Assembly (NCBI RefSeq): GCF_900519355.1
Contig: NZ_ULHE01000008.1
Coordinates: forward strand, 1-61,291
Direction: 5' to 3'
Source of the DNA: Corynebacterium lactis
GTDB lineage: Bacteria; Actinomycetota; Actinomycetes; Mycobacteriales; Mycobacteriaceae
DNA length: 61,291 bases
Made by a program: the position numbers and the translations under genes. The notes under the pieces were generated by a model. That model did not search any database. It was not told the DNA's origin and worked only from the letters and a program-made list of their open reading frames with translations. This document shows, piece after piece, positions 35,255 through 42,695 of this stretch; position 1 is the first letter of the stretch; the number at the start of each line of letters is the position of its first letter.

Positions 35255-37440
35255 ATGCCGGAGCAAAAACTCCTCACTGTGGATATCCCCGTAGGTGGAA
35301 TGACGTGCGCTTCATGCGCCAATCGTGTGCAGCGGAAGCTGAACAAACTCGATGGCGTCACCGCCAGCGTCAACTACGCGACGGAGAAAGCTCACGTTGA
35401 GGCGCCGGCTGATATCAACCCGCAGCAGTTGATTGACACGATTGTCGCCGCCGGTTACACGGCCGAACTTCCGAAGCCGGAGGAGGACGACACGTCGGGA
35501 GCTACTCCCGACCATCCCGCCCCTGAGCTAGAGGCTCTTCGGCAGCGCGTCATTGGTTCCGTCATCCTGACCGTCCCTGTCATCGCCATGTCGATGTTCC
35601 CGGCCCTGCAGTTTACGAATTGGCAATGGCTTTGCCTGACACTCGCGGCCCCCGTGTACGTGTGGGCCGGGTGGCCGTTCCACCGTGCGACGCTGAACAC
35701 TGCACGCCACGGGGATGTCACGATGGACACACTGATCACTCTTGGCACGACGGCGTCGTTTGGCTGGAGTCTGTGGGCCCTATTTTTCGGGAGTGCAGGG
35801 ATCCCAGGCCTCAAGCACGAGTTCCACCTCGCCGTTGCCCCCGGCCACGCGGATATGAACATTTACCTGGAGGCGATGGCCGGCATCATCATGTTTGTGC
35901 TGCTTGGTCGTTACTTCGAGAAGCGCGCTAAGCGTAACGCGGGTCAGGCTCTCCGGGAGTTGTTGGAGCTCGGGGCCAAGGAGGTCTCCGTCCTCGCTGA
36001 TAACGGCGTCGAGAAGCGTCTGGCGATTGGGGAGCTCCGGGAGTCGATGCTGTTCGTCGTCCGGCCGGGAGAGAAGATCGCGACGGATGGCGTCGTGGTC
36101 GAGGGGGCATCGGCGGTGGACGCGTCGCTGCTGACGGGGGAGCCGGTGCCGGTGGAGGTCGCGCCGGGCGATGAGGTCACGGGGGCGACTATCAATACGT
36201 CGGGTCGGCTAGTTGTGCGCGCGACGCGCGTGGGGGAGGAGACGCAGCTGGCGCGGATGGCGGCGCTTGTGGAGGCCGCGCAGAACGGCAAGGCCCCGGT
36301 GCAGCGGCTCGCGGATCGGATTTCGGGAGTGTTCGTGCCGGCGGTCATCGCGCTGTCGCTGCTCACTCTCGCCGCGTGGCTCGCGCTCGGCCACGGTGCG
36401 GCGGAAGCTGTCACGGCCGCCGTCGCCGTGCTCATTGTGGCCTGCCCGTGCGCGCTCGGCTTGGCGACGCCCACCGCGCTCCTGGTTGGTACCGGGCGCG
36501 GGGCAAAGCTGGGGGTGCTGCTGCGTGGCCCGGAGGTGCTCGAGCAGACGCAGAAGATTGACACGATTGTGCTGGATAAGACGGGCACGGTGACGACGGG
36601 TGAGATGAGCGTGGTCTGGGAGTCTCCTACTCCCGGAAATTGGCTGCAGTTGGCCGGCTCTGTGGAGGCGCGTCGCAGCACCCGGTTGCGCGGGCGATTG
36701 CGCGCCGGGCGGAGCGGGGCTGGGAGCTACTCCCGGTTTCTGATTTTGAGGATTTTCCGGGAGTGGGGGTTCGCGGCACCGTGGACGGCCATGTCGTCGA
36801 GGTGGGCCGCGCTGCTTCTCCCGAAAGTTCCGGGAGTGTGGAGGTGCTTATCGACGGTTCCCTCGCCGGCTCGGTGACGGTGTCGGATTCGGTGAAGCCG
36901 TCGTCGGCGGCTGCTGTGAAGAAATTCCGGGAGTTGGGGCTCCGGCCGATTTTGCTCACCGGCGATGCCGAGGCCCCGGCGCGTCGCGTGGCGGCGGAGG
37001 TTGGTATTGCGCCGGAGGATGTGATTTCGGGAGTGCTCCCGGAGGATAAGGTCGCGACGGTCCGTCGCCTGCAGTCGGAGGGCGCCCGCGTGGCGATGGT
37101 CGGCGATGGCGTCAACGACGCGGCGGCTCTGGTGCAGGCGGATTTGGGCCTGGCGATGGGCACGGGTACGGACGTGGCGATTGAGGCCGCGGATGTGACG
37201 TTGGTGCGCGGTGACCTCATGGCGGCGGTGGATGCGGTGCGCCTGTCGCGGCGGACGCTGCGGACGATTAAGGCGAATCTTTTTTGGGCGTTTTTCTACA
37301 ATGTCGCGGCGATTCCGGTGGCGGCGTTGGGGCTGCTCAATCCGATGCTGGCGGGTGCTGCGATGGCGTTTTCGTCGGTGTTTGTTGTTGGTAATAGCCT
37401 GCGGTTGCGCGGGTTTCAGTCGGTTGTGAAGGAGTCGTAA
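35255..37440 (+). CDS. copA: Copper-exporting P-type ATPase (one-base frame break)
   Basis: About 728 residues. An N-terminal HMA domain with GMTCASC (near 14) is followed by the P1B ATPase core: actuator [10 protein letters not shown], transmembrane ion site [11 protein letters not shown], phosphorylated Asp in [14 protein letters not shown] loop in [12 protein letters not shown], and hinge [12 protein letters not shown]. All CopA signatures are present. The frame is lost near 36670, between VEA and ASQHPVA. One extra base in GAGGCGCG restores it. ATG 35255 follows AAAGGG and is preferred over GTG 35246. Confidence 0.9.
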
Positions 37441-37443
37441 AAA

Positions 37444-37881
37444 GTGAGTGGGCATTGTTGTTCGTCGGGAGCCTGTTCTACTCCCGGAAATTCTGGCAGG
37501 GAAAAGGATGGGAGGGAGGTCAAGGCGGCGGCTGCTGATGCTGTCGGGATTGAGGTGGCTGGCGCCATCCAGCCCGCCAACCCCGACCACCCGGACCACC
37601 CCGACCACGCCTACCTCGCGGAGAAGAAGCGCTACGCCGCCCGGATTCGCCGGATTGAGGGGCAGGTCCGCGGGATTGGCCGGATGATTGATGAGGAGCA
37701 GTACTGCATTGATGTCCTCACGCAGATTTCGGCGGTGAATTCGGCGTTGAAGTCGCTGGCGATGACGCTGCTCGACGCGCATCTTCACCATTGCGTGCTC
37801 AACGCGGCGAAGGCGGGCGAGGACGAGCTCGACGAGAAGCTGGCCGAGGCGTCCGCGGCGATTGCCCGCCTGGCTAAGTAG
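37444..37881 (+). CDS. csoR: CsoR family copper-sensing repressor
   Basis: 145 residues with a GTG start 3 bases after copA. The four-helix CsoR core (about 57-145) carries the Cu(I) ligands as C in EQYCIDVLTQISAVNSAL, then H and C in DAHLHHCV, and the family RRIEGQVRGIGRM. The first 50 residues are an extension with three or four cysteines (HCCSSGAC) and a DHPDHPDH run, unusual for CsoR and a possible extra metal site. It should repress the copZ-copA-csoR operon through the palindrome at 34983. Confidence 0.9.
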   Translation: MSGHCCSSGACSTPGNSGREKDGREVKAAAADAVGIEVAGAIQPANPDHPDHPDHAYLAEKKRYAARIRRIEGQVRGIGRMIDEEQYCIDVLTQISAVNSALKSLAMTLLDAHLHHCVLNAAKAGEDELDEKLAEASAAIARLAK

Positions 37882-38043
37882 CCGCCCCACTCCCGGAAAA
37901 TCTCGCCCGCCAACCCCGCTTTACGACGCCCACTCTCGGCCTCCCTAGAGTAGGCGGCAAGGCTACGTATAAATGCCGTGTTTTGCCTGGTAGCTCGGGC
38001 GTTTTGGGATTATTGGCAATGTTGGGTAGTCTTTAACGACGTT

Positions 38044-38129
38044 GGAGGATTCGACTAGCGGCCTATGTCACACGCCTGGAACGCGTGCGGGAGTCACATC
38101 CCTCGTGGGTTCAAATCCCACATCCTCCG
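38044..38129 (+). tRNA. tRNA-Ser (anticodon GGA)
   Basis: A type II tRNA. Acceptor GGAGGAT (38044-38050) pairs with ATCCTCC (38122-38128), discriminator G, no full CCA. The anticodon stem CACGC/GCGTG encloses CTGGAAC, giving GGA. A long variable arm and a GGTTCAAATCC T arm follow. Confidence 0.95.
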
Positions 38130-38134
38130 CAATT

Positions 38135-38166
38135 GGAAGCCCTCGGTAGTTCGACTACCGGGGGCT
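38135..38166 (+). terminator. Terminator after tRNA-Ser(GGA)
   Basis: Hairpin AAGCCCTCGGTAGT / ACTACCGGGGGCTT with a short TCG loop, starting 6 bases after the tRNA. Confidence 0.8.
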
Positions 38167-38367
38167 TCCTCGTTGTCGCTGGTAGTGGCCTTTTAGTTCT
38201 TTGCCCTAGTACTCCCGGGAGTGGGTGCAGGGCATTCTTTGAGGTCGGGATTGTCACGAATCCTGACACGGGAAGGGCGGGATTGTTCCGGGAGTCCGTA
38301 AGCTTGGGGCATCAGCCTGGTCAAGGCTTTGTGCTCGCTTAGTAGGAAATAGGGAGGAACTGCCCCG
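38167..38367. other. Intergenic region with three cluster words
   Basis: 200 bases without a convincing gene. A self-complementary ACTCCCGGGAGT (two overlapping words) is at 38211-38222, and another word at 38288-38295. GGGAGGAAC before ATG 38368 is the ribosome site of the next gene. Confidence 0.5.
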
Positions 38368-38655
38368 ATGTCCAACGAAAACGCCACCGATTCCACCATC
38401 GTCGTTCGAAATGACGTCGGCACGCATCGTTTCCTCATTGAGGTCGACGGTCAGGTGGTCGGCTACACGGCGTATGAGCAGTTCGCGAAGATGCGCGATT
38501 TTTCGCACACGGAGATTGCGGAGGAGTTCGCCGGCCGCGGGCTCGCGGGGATTCTGGTGCGCGAGGCGCTGTCGCAGACCAAGCGCGACGGCATGGCCGT
38601 GGAGGCCAGTTGCCCTGTGGTGCAGCATTTTCTGAAGACGCACCCGGACTTTTAG
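38368..38655 (+). CDS. GNAT-like N-acetyltransferase (YjdJ type)
   Basis: 95 residues of the short GCN5-like family (COG2388). It has VDGQVVGYTAYEQ, then the acetyl-CoA loop region TEIAEEFAGRGLAGILVREALSQTKRDG (R-G-x-G-x-A-like) and the C-terminal CPVVQHFLKTHPDF with the family's conserved Cys and HP. Substrate unknown. Confidence 0.85.
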   Translation: MSNENATDSTIVVRNDVGTHRFLIEVDGQVVGYTAYEQFAKMRDFSHTEIAEEFAGRGLAGILVREALSQTKRDGMAVEASCPVVQHFLKTHPDF

Positions 38656-38739
38656 TCCGCTTGCCGACGCCGTCAACGCCGTGCGCAAGACGGCGGTCTC
38701 GGCGTGACTTTTGGCGTGGCCGTGTAGTAAGGTGTGAGT

Positions 38740-38829
38740 CCGGATCCCATGTGGCGTCCATCTCGTGAACTCCCCCAGGGCAGGAATGCAGCAAGGGTCA
38801 GCGAGCTCTGACGGGTGCGTGGGGTCCCC
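38740..38829 (+). ncRNA. ffs: Bacterial signal recognition particle RNA (small, 4.5S type)
   Basis: A hairpin RNA of about 90 bases. Its apical part has the near-universal SRP sequence CAGGGCAGGAATGCAGCAAG followed by GGTCAGCGAGCTCTGACGGGTGCG. Basal strands GGATCCCAT (38742-38750) and GTGGGGTCC (38819-38827) pair. A run of T follows (CCTTTTTTG), acting as terminator. It binds Ffh for co-translational membrane targeting. Confidence 0.9.
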
Positions 38830-38888
38830 TTTTTTGTTTTTGGGGCGGGGGCCGACAAACAAGATGCACTAGTCGAGGAGATTCCCGC

Positions 38889-40403
38889 ATGCACTCCCGG
38901 AATTCCGCCCCTTCCCACTCCCGGACGCCGATGGGGGTCTGGGAGTCGTTTCGCTTTGCCTTTTCGTCGCTCGGCAGGTTTCGGACGGAGGCGTTGGCGG
39001 GCGCGGCGGTGTCGTTTGCGCTGATCCCGGAGGTTATTTCCTTCTCAATCCTGGCGGGAGTGGACCCGGCGGTGGGGCTGTTTACGTCGGTGATTATGGC
39101 GGTCGTGATGGCGTTTACGGGCGGCCGGCCGGCGATGATTACGGCGGCGGCTGGTGCGGTGGCGCTGGTGGTGGCGCCGCTGTCGCGCACTTACGGCATG
39201 GATTACCTGATCCCGACGGTGCTGCTGGCGGGCCTGCTGCAGATTGTGTTTGCGGCGGCCGGGATTGCGAAGCTGCAGCGTTTTATCCCGCGCGCGGTGA
39301 TGGTCGGCTTCGTCAATGCGCTGGGCATCCTGATTTTTACGGCTCAGTTGGAGCATCTCATCGGCGTGCCGTGGCTGGTGTATCCACTGGTGGCAGTGGG
39401 TATTGCGATTATGGTGTTCCTGCCGCGGGTCTTTACAGCGGTCCCGGCGCCGCTGGTGACGGTCGTGGTGGTCACTGCCGTGGCAGTGGCCGCGGGGTGG
39501 CGGGTGCCGAATGTGGGGGACATGGGCCAACTCCCGGAATCTCTGCCGCATCTGCTGATTCCGGACGTCCCGCTGACCTGGGAGACTCTGAAGCTGATCG
39601 CGCCGTACTCGCTGGGTGTGGCGATTGTCGGCATCATGGAGTCGCTGATGACCGCCAAACTGGTCGACGACATCACCGACACGCACTCGGATAAGACCCG
39701 CGAGACGTGGGGCCTGGGCGTGGCCAACATTGCGGCCGGTTTCTTCGGTGGCATCGCGGGCTGCGCGATGATCGGCCAGACGATGGTGGGTGTAAAGGAG
39801 TCGGGCGGTCGCACCCGCTTCTCGACGCTCTTCGCCGGCGTCTTCCTCCTGGTGTTGATGTTGCTGCTGGGGTCCGTGGTGGCGATGATTCCGATGGCGG
39901 CGCTGGTCGCGGTGATGATCGTGGTGTCCGTCGGCACGGTGGACTGGCATTCGGTGGCGCCGAAGACGCTGAAGCTGATGCCGGTGTCGGAGACGGTCGT
40001 CATGGCCGTGACGGTCCTGGCCACCCTCATCACGCACAACCTAGCTGTCGGCGTGGTGCTGGGCGTGGTCACCGCGTCCCTGATGTTCGCCCGCCGGGTC
40101 GCCCACCTCGTCACCATCGATGTGCTTGACGACGCCGCCTCCGCCACGACCCGGACCTACCTGGTGCGGGGCCAGTTGTTCTTCGCCTCTAGCAACGACC
40201 TGGTCTACCAGTTCGACTACGCGGATGCAGCGGAAAACATCGTCATCGACATGTCTGCGGCCGAGGTCTGGGACGCCTCGACGGTTGCGGCCCTGGACGC
40301 CGTGGTGCATAAGTTCGCCGAACGGGGCAAGGACGTGGAGATCGTCGGGCTGGACGGCGCCAGTAAGCAGCGCCTGGACGCGCTGTCGGGGAAGCTGGGG
40401 TAG
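38889..40403 (+). CDS. SulP family anion transporter with STAS domain
   Basis: A 504-residue SLC26/SulP protein. About 11 helices span residues of about 35-400, with the family's GAAVSFALIPEVISFSILAGVDPAVGLFTSV opening and AGFFGGIAGCAMIGQTMVGVKESGGRTR. The C-terminal STAS domain is near 420-500. It imports sulfate, bicarbonate or another small anion. Its first third carries the last ACTCCCGG words of the cluster (38893, 38917, 39530). It lies 60 bases after the SRP RNA. Confidence 0.9.
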   Translation: MHSRNSAPSHSRTPMGVWESFRFAFSSLGRFRTEALAGAAVSFALIPEVISFSILAGVDPAVGLFTSVIMAVVMAFTGGRPAMITAAAGAVALVVAPLSRTYGMDYLIPTVLLAGLLQIVFAAAGIAKLQRFIPRAVMVGFVNALGILIFTAQLEHLIGVPWLVYPLVAVGIAIMVFLPRVFTAVPAPLVTVVVVTAVAVAAGWRVPNVGDMGQLPESLPHLLIPDVPLTWETLKLIAPYSLGVAIVGIMESLMTAKLVDDITDTHSDKTRETWGLGVANIAAGFFGGIAGCAMIGQTMVGVKESGGRTRFSTLFAGVFLLVLMLLLGSVVAMIPMAALVAVMIVVSVGTVDWHSVAPKTLKLMPVSETVVMAVTVLATLITHNLAVGVVLGVVTASLMFARRVAHLVTIDVLDDAASATTRTYLVRGQLFFASSNDLVYQFDYADAAENIVIDMSAAEVWDASTVAALDAVVHKFAERGKDVEIVGLDGASKQRLDALSGKLG

Positions 40404-40628
40404 AGCGCGCTGCGACGCGACGCGGTGTCGCCTGCAACGTTCGCAGCGCCGCCGCACCAACCCCGACGCCGCCGGCCGCAGCGTCGGAAAGCCATAGCGC
40501 TCGGCCAAGTGGTGTTCTGCTAATCCGGTCGATGCTCTACACTTGTGTGCGAACAGTAGCCCTGCGCGCGGAAGTGCTGCGTGCCTGGGTTTTTGCCGAG
40601 GTCTGATACCTGGGAGGGTGCGTACAAC
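40404..40628. promoter_or_regulatory. Region before aspT
   Basis: 225 bases without a gene. A TACACT -10-like word sits near 40538. GGGAGG is placed 11 bases before the aspT ATG. Nothing else is seen. Confidence 0.3.
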
Positions 40629-41900
40629 ATGGCCGTGGATTCTTATGATGTCTCCGAGTTGGCAGCTCGCAAGGATGAGTTCGCCAAGGCGTACGAGGAG
40701 CTGAAGGCGCGCAATCTGGCGCTGAACCTGACCCGCGGTAAGCCGTCGTCGGAGCAGCTTGATTTCGCCAACGCCCTGCTGGGCCTGCCCGCGCCGGACT
40801 ACATCTCGGCCTCGGGCGAGGACGTGCGCAACTACGGCAACGATAAGGGCATCACGGATATCCGCGCGATTTGGGCGGATCTGATGGACCTGCCGGTGGA
40901 CAATGTCCTGGCGCAGGACGCCTCCAGCCTGAACATCCAGTTCGACCTGATCTCCTGGGCCATGCAGTTCGGCAACGCGGATTCGGAGCGCCCGTGGAGC
41001 GAGGAGCCGGTGCTGAAGTGGCTCTGCCCGGTCCCGGGGTATGACCGCCACTTTGCTATCACCGAGCACTTCGGCATCGAGATGATCCAGGTCCCGATGA
41101 ATGAGGACGGCCCGGATATGGAGGTCGTCGAGAAGCTGGTGGCCTCCGACCCGCAGATTAAGGGCATGTGGAACGTGCCGATGTTCTCGAACCCGACGGG
41201 CGTGACCTACAGCGCTGAGGTTTGCCGCCGCCTGGTGGAGATGGAGACCGCCGCGCCGGACTTCCGCCTGATGTGGGACAACGCCTACATGGTGCACACG
41301 CTGACGGACGAGTTCCCGGAGATCCACAACGTCATCAAGTGGGCGGAGGAGGCCGGAAACCCGAACCGCGTATGGGCGTTCGGCTCGACCTCGAAGATCA
41401 CCTTCGCGGGCGCGGGCGTGGCCTTCTACGCTTCCTCGAAGGAGAACCTGGACAACTACCTGGCGCACGCCGGCATCCGCGGCATCGGCCCGAACAAGGT
41501 CAACCAGCTGGCGCACGCCAAGTTCTTCGGCGATGCCGAGGGTGTGCGTGAGCAGATGCGCCGCCACGCCGGCTCGCTGGCGCCGAAGTTCGCGAAGGTC
41601 CTCGAGATCCTGGATACCCGCCTGAGCCCCTTCGGCGTGGCCGAGTGGTCGAAGCCGACCGGCGGTTACTTCATTAATCTGGACGTCGTCGACGGCACCG
41701 CTCGTCGCGTCGTGGAGCTGGCCAAGGAGGCCGGCATCGCGCTGACCGGCTCCGGTTCCTCCTTCCCGCTGAAGCAGGACCCGAACGACCGCAACATCCG
41801 CCTGGCGCCGTCGCTGCCTCCGATGGAGGAGCTGGAGGTCGCCATGGACGGCGTCGCCACCTGCGTCCTGCTCGCCGCTGCGGAGAAGGCCACCGCTTAA
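40629..41900 (+). CDS. aspT: Aspartate aminotransferase, class I
   Basis: A 423-residue PLP enzyme of the corynebacterial AspT type (subgroup Ic). NLTRGKPS at the start, the FSNPTGVTYS loop, cofactor Asp in WDNAYMVH and Schiff-base Lys in FGSTSKITFAGAG (near 256) are all present. It makes aspartate from oxaloacetate and glutamate, feeding the LysC/Asd pathway encoded at the end of the window. ATG 40629 fits the ribosome site. Same position before dnaX as in C. glutamicum. Confidence 0.92.
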   Translation: MAVDSYDVSELAARKDEFAKAYEELKARNLALNLTRGKPSSEQLDFANALLGLPAPDYISASGEDVRNYGNDKGITDIRAIWADLMDLPVDNVLAQDASSLNIQFDLISWAMQFGNADSERPWSEEPVLKWLCPVPGYDRHFAITEHFGIEMIQVPMNEDGPDMEVVEKLVASDPQIKGMWNVPMFSNPTGVTYSAEVCRRLVEMETAAPDFRLMWDNAYMVHTLTDEFPEIHNVIKWAEEAGNPNRVWAFGSTSKITFAGAGVAFYASSKENLDNYLAHAGIRGIGPNKVNQLAHAKFFGDAEGVREQMRRHAGSLAPKFAKVLEILDTRLSPFGVAEWSKPTGGYFINLDVVDGTARRVVELAKEAGIALTGSGSSFPLKQDPNDRNIRLAPSLPPMEELEVAMDGVATCVLLAAAEKATA

Positions 41901-41929
41901 GGTCGCGGCGGACGCCAGAATAGGACAGC

Positions 41930-42631
41930 ATGAACTTCGAGGAGACGAAGTTTTGGGTCTCCGGGCTCTTCCCCGGGGACCCGCAGGTCAGTGAGCGCGT
42001 GACGCTGCTTCCCGCCAGCGGTCGCCACGGGCAGGATCACGAGTCCGCCCCACTCCGGGTCGCCGAGTTTTCGCTTTTCGACGGCTCGGGCGATCAGGGC
42101 TCCCGCCGCCCCGAGACCGCGGCGGCGACGCTGGAGCTCGGCCGCAACTTCATGGGGCTTGAGGGCGCCGCGAAGACCGATATTCGCGTGGAGCTCTTCC
42201 ACGTCGGCTACGCGGACTTTCCGGTGGCGGCGCTGGTTGCCGCGGCGGGCTCCCTGGTGGAGCACGAGCCGGAGCTGCTCTCGCCGATCCCGGGCCGCGT
42301 GCTGCCGGACGCGGTGCGCGTGGCAACGGGCGCGGCTGTGGGCCAGCCGATGGATGGGGCCGAGGCTTTCACGGTCGCGCACGTGCTGTGCGCCGTGCCC
42401 TACGTGTGGAGCGACGGCGTGCCGAACGTCACCGAGATGCCGGGCAAGCTGAGCCTGCACGACGGAGACACGGACTCGCCGCAGGGGCGCATGACCACGA
42501 TGACGCAGCTGATCCCCATCACCGATGCGGAGCTGGGCCTCTACGAGGAGCAGGGGCCGCAGGCCCTGATGCAGGCCCTGGCAGCCGCCGATGCGGACTT
42601 GCGCGATTGGAGCCGGGGTTCCGTCGTCTAG
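41930..42631 (+). CDS. Suppressor of fused (SUFU) domain protein
   Basis: A 233-residue cytoplasmic protein. The C-terminal MTQLIPITDAELGLYEEQGPQALMQAL is the hallmark of bacterial SUFU-domain proteins, and the middle has RVELFHVGYADF and the FTVAHVLCAVPYVW region. The function in bacteria is unknown; some are immunity-like. It lies between aspT and dnaX on the same strand, 29 bases after aspT. Confidence 0.75.
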   Translation: MNFEETKFWVSGLFPGDPQVSERVTLLPASGRHGQDHESAPLRVAEFSLFDGSGDQGSRRPETAAATLELGRNFMGLEGAAKTDIRVELFHVGYADFPVAALVAAAGSLVEHEPELLSPIPGRVLPDAVRVATGAAVGQPMDGAEAFTVAHVLCAVPYVWSDGVPNVTEMPGKLSLHDGDTDSPQGRMTTMTQLIPITDAELGLYEEQGPQALMQALAAADADLRDWSRGSVV

Positions 42632-42695
42632 CGCGAAGCGGCGGTGTTCGAACGCGCGCGGAGGGCCAATCCGGGCGGGAAGGTAGGCTAGGCAC

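Noticed and set aside
38211..38295. ACTCCCGG words as a CRISPR-like array or tandem repeat
   Set aside because: Spacing is irregular, orientation is mixed, and copies lie within coding sequence without spacers of constant length.
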